Part shown: in pieces, positions 1 to 13,749 of the stretch
Position numbering within the stretch: the stretch's first letter is position 1
Layout: each line of letters opens with the position of its first letter
Assembly (NCBI GenBank): GCA_963807865.1
Contig: CAWEDK010000015.1
Span: 1-64,000 of the forward strand
Length of the DNA stretch: 64,000 nucleotides
Source: VAZQ01 sp963807865
GTDB taxonomy: Bacteria > Pseudomonadota > Alphaproteobacteria > Rhizobiales > Xanthobacteraceae
Direction: 5' to 3'
Translations under genes and position numbers: made by a program
Notes under the pieces: generated by a model
Seen by the model: only the letters and a program-made list of their open reading frames with translations
What the model was told of the DNA's origin: nothing
Databases searched by the model: none

Positions 1-1152
1 GGCGTATCTCATCACCGAGGATGCCCGCAACGTCGTCCGCGCCAGCTACGGCCGGCTCTACGAGCAGGTCAACGGCCGCGACTACATCGTGACCTTCGGC
101 CAGACCACCGGCGCCGTCGACCAGACCGAGACCTACATCGACAAGGCCGGCAGCCGCAACACGGTGTTCACCCCGGCGACCCGCAGCGTCGACCCGCGGC
201 TGCTCTTCGACGAAGACCTGCACCAGCCGTACCTCGACGAGTTCTCGGCCGGCTACAACCGGCAGTTCTCGGGGCAGATCAGCGTCGGCATCGCGGCGAC
301 GCAGCGCCGCTTCAAGGACAACTTCGGCGAGGTCGACATCAACGGCATCTACCCGTCGGGCCCGGGCCAGCCGTTCGTCGGCTTCGGCCTGGTCGATCCG
401 AATCGCGGCATCATCACCCGCGAGACCAACAACGACCTGGACGCAGGTGATCGTGAACGCCATCGAGATGACGTTCGCGAAGAACATGTCGAACAACTTC
501 CAGATCATCGCCAGCGCCACCCGGCAGTGGCAGCACCTGAACGGCACCTGGAACCCGACCGATCCGGCGCGCTTCGTCCAGCCCGACGCGTTCGACAACA
601 ATCGCGATCTGTCGCAGCAGCTCTTCGGCAACGGCGACGACAACACGCTCAACGGCGGCGGCCGCGAGTCGGGCGCGGCGTACCGGCCGTTCTCGGTGCG
701 CATCGGCGGCCAGTGGCTGGCGCCGTGGGGCATCAGCGTCGGCGGCAGCTACGTGATCCAGTCCGGCGGCTACATCGGGCCGCTGATCAGCCGGCTCGAT
801 GCCACCGACCCGACGCTGGCCCAGTACGGGCCGGCGACGATCCGCCTCGCCAACGGCACCACCCAGCCCAACCCGCTGGCGACGCGGCTGCGCTTCACCG
901 GGCCCGACCCGCAGCGACGGCCAGATCCGCAACGACGACGCCAAGTACCTGCAGTTGAAGATCGGCCGGATGTTCAGGTTCGGCGGCACCCAGTCGATCG
1001 AGCCGGCCGTCAACCTCTTCAACGTGTTCAACACCCCGGCCAACACCCAGTGGGGCACCGACGCGAACCTGACCTACAGCCCGAGCTATCAGAACCGCTT
1101 CAACCGGCACCCGCCGCGGGCGCTGCAGCTGTCGCTCGCGTACAAGTTCTAG
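1..1152 (+). CDS. TonB-dependent receptor (Oar-like), C-terminal beta-barrel, partial
   Basis: This is the end of a large outer-membrane receptor whose start lies left of the window. The reading frame is open from base 2, shifts near 450 and again near 905, and ends at 1152. The translated pieces are rich in alternating aromatic and polar residues typical of barrel strands, contain asparagine-rich loops, and finish on AYKF, the terminal aromatic residue expected for BAM-assembled barrels. The segment LFNVFNTPANTQW near the end is a hallmark of Oar/CarboxypepD_reg-type TonB receptors, which are numerous in Acidobacteriota. The same family occurs at 27.5 kb. The substrate cannot be told. The two frameshifts are probably sequence errors, because each side continues the same protein without loss. 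Confidence 0.8.
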
Positions 1153-1179
1153 ACGCCAGCGGGCTCGGGTCAGCCGGGA

Positions 1180-1193
1180 CTAGCGGCTAGCGG
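1180..1193. repeat. CTAGCC heptad repeat, short copy A
   Basis: The sequence CTAGCGGCTAGCGG lies about 28 bases after the receptor stop. It is the reverse complement of two CTAGCCG units and belongs to the intergenic repeat family also seen at 3.65, 20.48, 20.60, 25.33 and 27.33 kb. The rest of 1153-1375 shows no gene. Confidence 0.6.
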
Positions 1194-1375
1194 CGAAGAA
1201 CCACGGCTGCACACCGGCGCCGCGGCGATGCTCCCCACGGCGCCGGTTCGCGTGTACGGCGACGTCCTGCTGACGGCTGCCTGGGCATGGTCCGAGCGCA
1301 TCGGTCTGGTCGAGCCCCGGCCCTAGCCCCGAGTCTCGCCTTGACGTCGACGGCGCGTCACGTTCGCGATCGGCA

Positions 1376-3572
1376 GTGTCTCGCGTGAGCCGAGCGCGAG
1401 AGCCGACGACCATCGGCGCCACGCGCGCCGCCGGCGGCGGGGTCGCGACCCGATCCGCCGCGGTGGCTGGCGGGCGTGGCGGCCGCGGTGCTGCTGGTCG
1501 GCGGTGGGGCAGGCCTGTGATGGTGTGGTCGCGGCCGGCGGCGCCGGCGCGGCCGGCGCGGCCGAGCGTCGTGCTGATCACCCTCGACACCACGCGGGCG
1601 GATCGGCTCGGCAGCTACGGCTACGCGGCGGCGGCACGCCGCACCTCGACCGGCTCGCGGCCGGCGGCATGCGCTTCGCTCACGCGGTATCGCCGGCGCC
1701 GCTGACCTGCCGGCGCACGCCAGCCTGATGACCGGGCGCAACCCCTACGCGCACGGCGTCCGCAACAACGGCCACTTCGTGCTGGCCGCCGACGTGCCGA
1801 CGCTGGCCGAGCGGTTCGCGGCGGCCGGCTACGACACCGCCGCGTTCGTCAGCTCGTTCGTGCTGGATCGCCAGTTCGGTCTGGCCCGCGGCTTCGGCAC
1901 CTACGACGACGCACTCGATCCGCCGCGCGGGCTCGCCGACTCCCTGGAGCTCGAGCGGCGCGGCGACCGCACCGTGGCGGCGGCCTCGGCCTGGCTGGCG
2001 GCACGCGCCGGCAGCGCTGCGCGGCCCTTTTTCCTGTGGGTGCATCTCTACGATGCCCACGATCCCTATACGCCGCCGGCCAGCTACCGCGCCAGCCTTC
2101 GAGGGCCGTCCCTACGACGGCGAGATCGCCTTCCAGGACGCGATGGTCGGCGAGCTGCTGGCACGCGCCGGCCACGGCGCCGCCGCGGTCGCCGCTGGTC
2201 GTCGTGGCCGCCGACCACGGCGAGAGCCTGGGCGAACACGGCGAGAGCACGCACGGGCTGTTCGTCTACGACAGCGCCATCCGCATGCCGCTCATCGTGT
2301 CGTGGCCCGGGGTGCTCGCCGCCGCGCGTCGTCGACCCGGCGGTGCGGCTCGTCGACGTGGCGCCGACGCTGGCCGCGCTGGCTGGCGTCGCGCCGCTCG
2401 CGGGCGTCGACGGCCGGAGCGCTCGTGCCGCTGATCGACGGCGCGCGATGAGGACGCCGTCGCCGGCCGCCTACGCCGAGACCTACTTCCCGCAGTTCTT
2501 CATGGGCTGGGCGCCGCTGCGTTCGGTGCGCGACGGCAGCTGGAAGCTCATCGACGCGCCGGAGCCCGAGCTCTACGACCTGGCCGCAGACCCTGGCGAG
2601 CGGACCAACCTCTACGCGGCCCAGCCGGCCACGGCCCGGGCGCTGCGCCGGCAGCTCGAGACGATGGCCCGCGCGGTGCCGACCGCGCCAGTCCGACGCC
2701 GCTGAGCGCCGAGGCCCGGCAGCGGCTGTCGGCGCTCGGTTACGTGAGCGGTCCGGCGCCGCCGGTCACTGCGGGCTCGCCGGCGCCGGATCCGAAGCAG
2801 ATGGCGCCGCTCTTCGAGCGGCTGCTCGACGGCAACCGCGCGCTGGCCCGCGGCGAGCCCGAGGCGGCCGTGGCGCATCGCCCGTGGCGTGCTGGCCGAG
2901 GACGCCGGCAACAGCTTCGCCCGTCTGGTGCTCGGCCGGGCGCTGCTGGCCGGCGGCCGTCACCGCGAGGCGATCGACGTCCTGCGCGCCTATCTGACCG
3001 CCGTTCCCGGCAGCGCCGATGCCCATCATTGGATGGCCCTGGCGCACCTGCGTCTCGGCGACCGCGCCCGTGCGCTGGCCGAGGAAGAGGCGACGCTGGC
3101 GCTGGACCCGCGGCACGGCGCGGCGCATCGCCCTGCGCGCCGGCCTGCTGTTCTCGAGCGGCGCCGCACCGAGGCCGTGCAGGCGCTGCGCGACGCCGTG
3201 GCCGCCGACCCCGCCAACCACGCGCTGCGCGTGTCGCTGGCGGATCTGCTGGCCGACGCCGGTCTCGCCGCCGAGGCCGAGCCCGAGTACCGGCGCGTGC
3301 TCGAGACGCGCCCCAACGACGTGCGGGCGCTCGTCGGGCTCGGGCTGCTGCTGGCCCGCACCGATCGGCTCGAGCCGGCGATCGCCGCGCTGACCCGGGT
3401 GCTCGAAATCGATCCGAGCCAGGACGAAGCCCGCTTCGAGCGGGCCGTCGTCTACGAACGGCTCGGCCGCACCGCCGAGGCGCGGGCCGGCTACGAGCGG
3501 CTCGACGCCCCGGCCACCCGTCCCGACATCCGCCAGGCCGCCGCGCGCCGGCTGTCGGCGCTGCCACGTTGA
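1376..3572 (+). CDS. Membrane-anchored sulfatase-like hydrolase fused to TPR repeats (frameshifted)
   Basis: The N-terminus encodes a hydrophobic anchor (about 1458-1515), followed by an alkaline-phosphatase-superfamily sulfatase fold: VLITLDTTRADRLGSYGY (metal-binding Asp), PAHASLMTGRNP, AADHGESLGEHGE (metal-binding Asp-His) and PLIVSWPG. From about 2750 the protein continues into at least six tetratricopeptide repeats ending at 3572. The usual formylglycine Cys/Ser in C/S-x-P-S-R appears to be replaced by Thr in T-L-P-A-H, after correcting an indel near 1705. That would favour a Thr-nucleophile hydrolase or transferase over a classic sulfatase. Frameshifts are visible near 1500, 1630, 1705, 2095, 2190, 2330, 2410, 2690, 2880 and 3125. 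The start is uncertain; a GTG at 1376 opens the first usable frame. Sulfatase-TPR fusions are common in Acidobacteriota. Confidence 0.8.
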
Positions 3573-3654
3573 CGCGCGACAGTCCGCGTCTGGCGGAGCC
3601 AGACTAGGCAACTGTGCCTGCCTTCAGCGCCCTGGCAGCGTGACTGCGGATCCT

Positions 3655-3677
3655 CTAGCCGCTAGCCCCTAGCCGCT
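3655..3677. repeat. CTAGCC heptad repeat, copy B
   Basis: Reads CTAGCCG CTAGCCC CTAGCCG CT, three tandem 7-mers between the converging sulfatase-TPR and BNR genes. The motif CAGCGTGAC lies about 17 bases upstream, as in copies C, D and E. Confidence 0.75.
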
Positions 3678-3689
3678 GGACAAGCGTCC

Positions 3690-6600
3690 CTACGGCAGCC
3701 GCGTCACCACCTGCCCGGCGGCAGTGGCGCCGGAGCAGCTCGTTGAACGCGGCGACGTCCTTGTCGACGGTGCTCTTGAGCTGCCCGAGCTGGGTCTGCA
3801 TCCGCTCGCCCAGGAGCTTCGCCACTTCCAGGTGCTGATCGGTGGGCTTGAAGTCGCTGCCCGACACGCCGTTGGCCAGGTAGCTGAACCGCGACAGCAG
3901 CTTGGCGGCGTAGCGCACGCCGTCCTGGCCGCCGGTGATCCGCAGGTCGTAGAGGTTCATCTCGAGCTCGCTCAGGGCGTCGTGCACCTTGGTGGCCATC
4001 TGCTTCACCTCGGTGTCCGACGGCGGTGCGCTGGATGCTCTGCACCTGGGCGCGCATGAACTCGAGCTGGTTGACGGCGTCGACGCCCGAGTTCAGTCCG
4101 TCGCGCAGCGTCGTCAGCAGGGTGGTCTGCGCGGTGATGTCGGCCTCGGTGCCGCCCGAGTGCGGGTCCTTGCGCACGGTGAGCGGCTGCGTGTAGTCGC
4201 GGCCGCCGATGGTGAGCTTCACCGTGTAGGCGCCCGGCGGCGCCAGGACGGCGATCTGCGGGTTGCCGCCGGCCGCCGGCCGCGTGTCGTCTTCGCCGAG
4301 CGGCAGCTCGTGGCCGTACATCGGATCGGTGCGGAACCGCAGCGCCTTGGTCGGCGTGTAGCGCAGATCCCAGTGGACGCGATTGAGCCCGGCGCCGCCG
4401 GGCACCGGGAAGGTGCGCACGACCTCGTTGCGCGGCGTTGGTGATCGTCACCGTGCCGCCGGCCGGCACCGCCTGCTTCAGGTAGTAGTTGATGGCCGCG
4501 CCGTAGTGCGGGTTCTCGCCCACGGTCGGGATCGTCGTAGGGCGTCGACGGCGCGGTGATGCCGCGGAAGCGGTAGGCGGCGCGCGGCTCGAACAGGTGC
4601 GCGTCGGCGGCGAGCACCTGCGGCGTCATCGCCCGCAGCGGCGTGATGTCGTCGAGGATGTAGAAGCCGCGGCCGTAGGTGGAGATCACCAGGTCGTGGA
4701 AGTGCTCCTGCACGACGATGCCCGAGACCGGCGCTGCCGGCAGGTCGTTCTGCAGCGGCTGCCAGGTGTCGCCGGCGTCGAAGGTGACGTAGATGGCGTT
4801 CTCGGTGCCGAGATACAGCATGCCGCGCCGCACCGGATCCTCGTAGATCACCTTGGCGTAGCTCAGCATGCTCTTCGGGATGCCGTTGACGATCAGCTTC
4901 CACGTGGCGCCGTAGTCGGTGGTGCGGTAGACCCACGGATCGCGGTTGTTCACCTGGTGGCCGTCGACGGTGAGATACGCCGTGCCGGCGTCGTAGCGCG
5001 ACGGCGCGATGCTGCGCACCGAGCCCCACGGCGGCAGCCCGGGCAGGTTCTTGGTGACGTTGCGTCCAGGTCTTGCCGCCGTCGCGGGTGAGCTGCACCA
5101 GGCCGTCGTTGGTGCCGGCCCAGATCAGGCCCTTGCTCCGCGGCGACTCGGCGATGCCGTAGACGACGCCGGCGTACTCGACGCCGATGTTGTCGGGGGT
5201 GAGGCCGCCGGAGCTGCCCATCTCGCGAGCGATCGTTCAGCGTGAGGTCGGGGCTGATGACCTCCCAGCTCTGGCCGCCGTTGGTCGTGCGGTGGACGTG
5301 CTGGCTGCCGACGTAGATGGTGTTGCTGTCGTGCGGCGAGATGTGCAGCGGCGCGTCCCAGACGAAGCGGTAGCGCACGCCCTCGGCCGGGCCGTTCGAC
5401 TGATCGGGCCAGACCTCGATGTTGCGGAACTGGCGGCGGTTCTCCTCGAAGCGCACGACGATGCCGCCGACCATGCCCGAGCCCGACGCGGTGGACCAGA
5501 CGATGTTCGAGTCCTTCGGATCGGGCGTCGCCCAGCCGCTCTCGCCGCCGCCGACCGCGTGCCACATCGCGCGCGGAATGCCGGCATCGCCGCCGAAGCC
5601 GGCCTGCAGCCGGCTGTTGCTCGGCCCGCGGTAGGTCGGCTCGTCCTGCTTGTTGCCGAGCACGTTGTAGGGAATCTCGTTGTCGACGGTGACGTGGTAG
5701 ATCTGCGCGTTCTTCAGGCGCTGGCGATACCAGGTCTTGCCGCGGTTGATGGTGATCGACAGCCCCTGGTCGTGGGCGACGATCTGGCGGTTGGCGTTGG
5801 TCGGGATCGATCCAGATGTCGTGATGGTCGCCGCCCGGCGCCATGTCGGCGCCGCCGCGCGCCGCGCTGCAGCGACGTGATGGTCGTGCCGCCGTCGATC
5901 GACTTCGAGAACGACGCGGTGAGGAAGTACGCCTCGTCGGGATCGTCGGGCGCCACGGCCATGCGCGAGTAGTAGTGCGCGCGGCCCATCGCGTTGTGGT
6001 CGTAGCTCACGACCTGCCAGTTGTCGCCGCCGTCGTCCGAGCGCCAGAGCTGGCCGCGTTCGGTCTCCTGGCCCTTCCACGGCACGCCGTCGCCGGTCTC
6101 GATGAGCGCGTAGACGCGCTGCGGGTTCGACGCCGAGATCGCCACCGCCACCTTGCCGACCGGCTTGGTCGGCAGGCCGCGGCCCTGCAGCCGGGTCCAG
6201 GTCACGCCGCCGTCGCGCGAGATGAAGAGGCCGCTGCCCGGGCCGCCGCTGTCGCGGCCCCAGGTGTGGATCTCGAGCGTCCACATGCCGGCGAACAGGA
6301 TGCGCGGGTTCTTCGGATCCATCGCGAGGTCGGAGCAGCCGGCGTTCTCGTCGACGAAGAGGGTCTTGGTCCAGGTCGTGCCGCCGTCGGTCGTGCGGAA
6401 GACGCCGCGCTCCTGCTGCGGCCCGTAGGCGTGGCCGAGCGCGCAGGCGAGCACGATGTCGGGATCCTTCGGGTGGACGACCAGGCGCGGGATGCGGCCG
6501 GTCTGCTCGAGGCCCATGAGCGTCCACGTCTTGCCGGCGTCCATCGACTTGTAGATGCCCTGGCCGACCGAGATGTGGCTGCGGATCTTGCCCTCGCCGG

Positions 6601-6929
6601 TGCCGGCCCACACGATGTTCGGGTCGGACGGGGCGACGGCGAGCGAGCCGATCGACTGCACCGGCTGGTCGTCGAAGATCGGCGCCCAGTTGGTGCCGCC
6701 GTCGGTGGTCTTCCAGATGCCGCCCGAGGCGGCGCCGACGTAGTAGGTGTAGCGGATCGCCGGCGATGCCGGCGGCGGCGGAGAAGCGGTTGCCCTCCGG
6801 CCCGATGGTGCGCCAGTGCAGCCGGCTGTACTGCTCGGGACTCGGGCCGGGGCGCGATTGCGCCGACGGCGCCACCAGGGCGACGCACGCCAACACCAGC
6901 GCCAACGCAGACGTTCGCACGAGAGCCAT
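3690..6929 (-). CDS. Secreted sortilin/BNR-repeat protein (VPS10-like glycosyl-hydrolase family), frameshifted
   Basis: A protein of about 1,080 residues starts with a clear signal peptide (MALVRTSALALVLACVALVAPSAQS). It is followed by many Asp-box repeats of the form S/T-x-D-G-G-x-T-W (KTTDGGTNW, KSMDAGKTW, RTTDGGTTW, ISRDGGVTW, RSDDGGDNW) forming a seven- to ten-bladed propeller. A helical C-terminal region follows. The start is fixed by GGAGGG five bases upstream of ATG at 6929. The family is annotated as BNR/sortilin-like or glycosyl hydrolase in Acidobacteriota, where it is highly expanded, but no catalytic residues can be assigned. At least six frameshifts are visible (near 6765, 5850-5810, 5230, 5065, 4540 and 4435). 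The true stop is probably TAG at 3690, after a late shift near 3715. Confidence 0.8.
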
Positions 6930-7004
6930 CGACCCTCCTCGCTGTGGATTTTCGCCTGAGTTCTACTTCGCGCCGTGCCGGCGAGCAAGCCCGATCGTCG
7001 AGCC

Positions 7005-9447
<2,443 letters not shown>

Positions 9448-9532
9448 GGCCGTCGTGCGGCCCGGCCATTCTAGCCTGCGGCTGGCGCGCCTACTTGAGG
9501 CGCCAGCGCGCTGCCGGACCAGCCGCGCGGTA

Positions 9533-10035
9533 CTACGGGTCGGCGTCGATGCCGACGATGTAGTCCCTGATCGCGCCCCTGGATTCCATCGTCACGAACA
9601 CGTAGGCCGGATTCTCCGGACGTGGCGCCGACGGCGTCGAGCAGTGGCTTCAGCTGGGCGGGGTCCTCGGTGGCCGACCACCTCGATGGAGATCGCCGTG
9701 ATCGACAGCTGGCGGGCGCGCAGCGTCAGCCGGCGGCGCTCGGCGCGGTCGTCGTCGAGAATGCGGCCGGTCGAGATGAACGCGGACTGCACGCGCCAGA
9801 ACGGCAGGTTGCAGAGCAGCCGGACCAGGCCCGGGACCCTCTGCACCTCGTCGAGCGTGCCCACGGCCAGGCGCAGCCTCCCGCCCGGCGTCCGGGTCGT
9901 ATAGACGCCGAGCTCCTGAGGGCCGTCGGGGGTGTCGACGAAGACGCCCGCCAGCAGGTCCTGGGCCGCGGCCCGGTGACCACCGGCGAGCCCGATCGCC
10001 ACGGCGAGCACGGCGACGCGCGACGCCGTCCACAC
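9533..10035 (-). CDS. Small secreted protein of unknown function (frameshifted)
   Basis: A protein of about 165 residues begins with GTG and a signal peptide ending AAAQ. Two stretches are readable: LLAGVFVDTPDGPQELGVYT and, after frameshifts near 9675 and 9620, ENPAYVFVTMESRGAIRDYI before TAG at 9533. I do not recognise the family. It lies four bases downstream of the CocE hydrolase, and its ribosome site (GGGAGGTGA) overlaps the hydrolase TGA. The two are therefore almost certainly co-transcribed and translationally coupled. Confidence 0.6.
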
Positions 10036-10039
10036 AGGG

Positions 10040-11918
10040 TCACCTCCCAGTCGCCAGGACCACGGGCACTTCCACCCGCGACGGGTAGCGCGCCGATCGG
10101 TAGACGCGATGCGTGGCCCGCACGAAGTCCTTCTCCTCGGCGTCGAAGATGCTCTTGGTGAAGGTCTGCGGGTTGCGGTCGATGAGCGGGAACCAGGTGC
10201 TCTGCACCTGCACCATCACCCGGTGCCCGGCCTTGAAGGTGTAGTTCTGGGTGTGCAGGCTGAAGCGGTACTCCTGCACCTGGTTGGCGGGAATCGGCGC
10301 CGGCGTCTCGAAGCTCCGGCGGTAGCGGCCGCGGAAGACCTCGTTCGAGACCATCAGCTGGTAGCCGGCCAGCGACCAGTTCTCCGGGTACGACTCCGGG
10401 ATAGACGTCGATGAGCTTGACGATCCAGTCGGCGTCGGTGCCGGTCGTCGACGCGAAGAGCTTCGCCACCACCTCGCCGGCGATGGTCAGGTCGCTGGCC
10501 AGCGGCGGCGTCTCCCAGCTGAGCACGTCGGCGCGGTCGTCGACGAAGCGCTGATCCTCGACCAGCCACGTCGACCACTTCGAGCCGCCGGCGAAATACG
10601 TCGCCTGGATCGGCCGCTGGCGGTACGGCACCGGATGCGCCGGGTCGGAGACGTAGCTGTCGTAGCCGGTCGCGCCGGCGGCCGGCGGCGTGTCGACGCC
10701 GAGCACTCTCGTTGGCGCCGAAGTAGAGGCCGACGGTCTTGCGTGTCGCCTTGCCGGCGGCCACTGGCTCCAGCGCCGCCACTGGTTGGCCGCCGCTCTC
10801 GAAGGTGAGCGCCTCGGGGAAGTCGCGCGTGCCCTTGTCCTTCAGGAAGTGCGCGAAGAACGGCGCCTGCACCTGGTCGCGGAAGTAGGCGGCGGTGTCG
10901 CTGCCGAACCGGATCGGCGCCGAGCGACGTGCCGTCGCCGCGTCCAGCCGCCGTGGTTCCACGGGCCCGACGACGAGATAGTTCATGCCCGGCGGCGTCG
11001 TGCTTCTCGAGCGACGCGTAGATGTCGAGCGGCCCGTAGAAGTCCTCCTGGTCCCACCAGCCGGCGACGTTCAGCGTCGGCACCTTCACCGCGCGGATGT
11101 GCGGGATGAGCGTCTGCCGCTTCCAGAACTCGTCGTAGTCGGGATGGCGCGACGTAGTCGTTCCACGTCGGAATCGACTCGCGCAGGTAGCGGCGGTTCA
11201 CCGTCGCAGAGCGGCCCGAGCGACAGGTACCAGTCGTAGGTGTCGTAGCGGTCGAACTCGAAGTTCTTGACGTCCTTGCCGCTCTCCATCATCGTCGCGT
11301 ATTCGAAGCGCGTAGCTGAGCCGGAACGCGCCGTTGTGATGGAAGTCGTCGCCCAGCCACATGTCGGACCGGCGAGGCCTGCGGCGAGATCGCCTTCAGC
11401 GCCGGATGCGGCTCGAGCGCGCCCATGATCGTCGTCCAGCCGTCGTAGGAGACGCCGAGCATGCCGACGCGGCCGTTGTGGCTCGGCACGTTCTTCAGCA
11501 GCCACTCGATGGTGTCGTAGGTGTCGGTGCCCTCGTCGAGGCTGGTCGTGTCGCCGGGCGCGCGGGCCGGCCGCTGCATCACGAACGTGCCCTCGGACTT
11601 GAACTTCCCGCGGATGTCCTGGAAGACGAAGATGTAGCCCTCGTCGGCCAGCGCCTTGAAGTAGCGCGTCGAACGCGCCGGCGGCGCCGTCGATGCCGTA
11701 GGGCGTGCGGCGGAAGATGATCGGCAGCGGCCCGGACTGGTTCTTGGGCGTGAAGATCTTCGTGAAGAGCTTCACGCCGTCGCGCATCGGGATCATCACG
11801 TCGCGCACCGTGAAGGCATCGGCGGCCGAGGGCGCCGGGCCCTGGCGTGCGATGATCGCGACGACGCGGCGGCGGCGAGGGCCACCGCCAGCAGCACCAT
11901 CCGGCGCGCGTGCACCAT
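10040..11918 (-). CDS. CocE/NonD (S15) family alpha/beta hydrolase, secreted, frameshifted
   Basis: An N-terminal hydrophobic signal (MVHARRMVLLAVALAAAA) precedes an X-Pro-dipeptidyl-peptidase-like alpha/beta hydrolase. The strand VRDVMIPMRDGVKLFTKIFTP is the family start. G-V-S-Y-D-G near 11455 is the nucleophile elbow with the catalytic Ser. GPWNHGGW near 10950, read after correction, carries the His. The C-terminal jelly-roll domain reads VQEYRFSLHTQNYTFKAGHR. The family cleaves acyl or peptidyl bonds at the N-terminus of small substrates; the true substrate is unknown. Frameshifts occur near 11860, 11660, 11380, 11310, 11150, 10930, 10705 and 10400. Only 29 bases separate its ATG from the divergent ATG at 11948. 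Confidence 0.8.
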
Positions 11919-11925
11919 GGCTGCG

Positions 11926-11931
11926 AGTATA
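11926..11931 (-). promoter_or_regulatory. TATACT -10 element seven bases before ATG (leaderless-type)
   Basis: On the minus strand TATACT is followed by CGCAGCC and then the CocE ATG, so transcription would begin at or next to the start codon. No Shine-Dalgarno sequence is present. The same TATACT-N7-ATG spacing occurs at 13,757 and 14,973. Confidence 0.5.
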
Positions 11932-11947
11932 GCCGGGAGGGTCGACC

Positions 11948-12713
11948 ATGAAACGCTGGCTGGGGCGGGCGATGGTCGCGATCGTGGCCGCGCTCGCCGT
12001 CGCGAGCGTCTCGATCGATTGCGGCCGGACGTTCGTCGTTAGTGACATGCAGGGCGTGCCGGCCCCTGGCGCCTACGTCGCCTACCACCGCGAAGGCTCG
12101 ACCTTCGCCGTCGTGGAGTCCCTCACCTATCGTGCCAGCCCCGACACCCTGGTCCGAAGCGACAGCGCCGGCCGTGTGGTCATCCCCGGGGCGGTCCACC
12201 TGCACGTGCCGGTCATCCAGACGCATCCGGAGCTGACCATCGATCTCATCTATGCCCCGACCCTCCACAACGGCCTGGCGTCGATGCACCGGTTCGGCGC
12301 CGTCTCGCGACGCGGCGAGTTCGAGGTCTCTGCCGATCGCGCCAGCGTCCGGCTCGCAGATCTGTCGGACGATCCGTTCTTGTGGCAGGGCACGTTGATG
12401 AATCTGGGCAGCCTGATCGGCCGCCTCACCTCGGGATCGGCGACCGATTCCGACACGAGGCGGCTGACCGACGACCTCATCGCGCACTTCGTCGGCGAGT
12501 ACACCGCGCTGCTCGATCGCCACGGGGACACGCCGGCGACCGGTGCCGCCGATGCCGGCGGCGGTGCACTACGGCCCCGAGCGGGACAAGCAGGAGTGGC
12601 GCGAGATGATCGACAAGGATCTGGCCGAGCGGCCGCGGTGGCGCGACGAGCTGACCAGGCGCTTCGCGACCGAAGTCAAGGTCTACGGGGCACGACGGCA
12701 GGGGCGACCCTGA
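11948..12713 (+). CDS. Secreted protein of unknown function (one frameshift)
   Basis: An ATG preceded by GGGAGGG opens a protein of about 254 residues with an N-terminal signal/anchor (KRWLGRAMVAIVAALAVASVS) and then a predicted extracytoplasmic domain. The segment GVPAPGAYVAYHREG resembles a carboxypeptidase-regulatory/Ig-like opening strand, but I do not recognise the family. The frame shifts once, near 12,540, and continues as an acidic-basic helix (ERDKQEWREMIDKDLAERP) to TGA at 12,711. It is divergent from the CocE gene with only 29 bases between start codons. Confidence 0.65.
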
Positions 12714-12732
12714 CGCCGACGCGGCGGACTTC

Positions 12733-13749
12733 CTACGGGGAACCGGCGGTGGCGAGTGCCGGGTAGCTGAAGCAGAGGAAGTGCAGCAGGTTGAGCCCGG
12801 TGTGGGCCAGCACGGCGGCGCCGATCGAGCGGGTGAGGGCGTAGACGAGGCCGTAGCCGACGCCGGCGACGGTGGCCAGCCCGACATACAATCCAGCCGC
12901 CGCCGATATGGGCGAGCCGAACAGCGCGCCGGCCGCGACCACCGCCGTCACAGCGCGCGCCGGTCGACTCGCCGAGCCAGGCGTGCAGGCTGCCCTGAAT
13001 CAGGTGGCGGAACAGCGCCTCTTCCGGCAGCGCGGTGAGGAACACCATGCTCGCCAGCCACAGCGGCCACCACGCCGGCAGCTTCGGATCCCAGCGGGCG
13101 TAGCCGGCCAGCCACGGCGAGCGCCATCGCCACGCCGCGACGACGGCGAAGCGCCAGAGCGCGGCGAACAGCGTGCCCGCCGGCGCCCGCCGCAGCGGTC
13201 CGCTCGCGGGGCATACAGGCCGAGCAGGAGCAGCCCCACGACGCCTTTGTCGAAGTTCAGGTACTTCGTGTACGGCGCCGAGTCGAGGCTCAGCGTCACG
13301 CCGTCGAGCACGCGCGGATTGGCGAACCCGGGCACCGCGTGCAGCAGCAAGGCCGCGGCCATCGCCAGCATCACCGCCAACGCGAAGCCGCGCAGCGCGC
13401 CGTCGCGGCCCGTGAGCGCCGATAGCGGCACGCAGTCGTGAAGACGAACAGGGCGACGAGGCCTCGGGTGTCGACGAGGCCGTGGCCCTGGGCCAGCAGC
13501 AGCGCTGCGGCGAATGGCACCACCCACCACCAGGGCGCGTGCGGGCAGAGGCAGAGTCGCGGTGCCCACAGGGCCGCCATCGCCGCCCCCAGGGCAGCGA
13601 ACGCCGCAAGCACCGGGGCCGGGGGCAGTGTCAGCACACAGTGGCGGCGCCGGCGGGGGAGGGAGCCGGCGCCTGCCAGACGACGCGAATGGTGACGGCG
13701 GCGGGGGCGGGCGCTACTGGCAGCAGCACCAGCCGTCGCGGTGCGTCAT
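12733..13749 (-). CDS. CPBP-family intramembrane metalloprotease (CaaX-like), frameshifted
   Basis: A polytopic membrane protein whose C-terminal half carries the CPBP/Abi motifs: LPEEALFRHLIQ (EExxxR) near 13,020 and, after allowing two compensating indels, FGLAHIGGGW (FxxxH) near 12,905. A third motif follows in VLAHTGLNLLHFLCF, with a His and Asn. These residues form the glutamate/histidine metal site of Rce1-like proteases. In bacteria the family is linked to bacteriocin immunity or membrane-protein processing; nothing here narrows the role. The start is uncertain. ATG at 13,749 has a TATACT promoter seven bases upstream but needs a one-base correction, while GTG at 13,637 is in frame. 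Frameshifts also lie near 13,440, 13,190 and 12,960. Confidence 0.7.
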
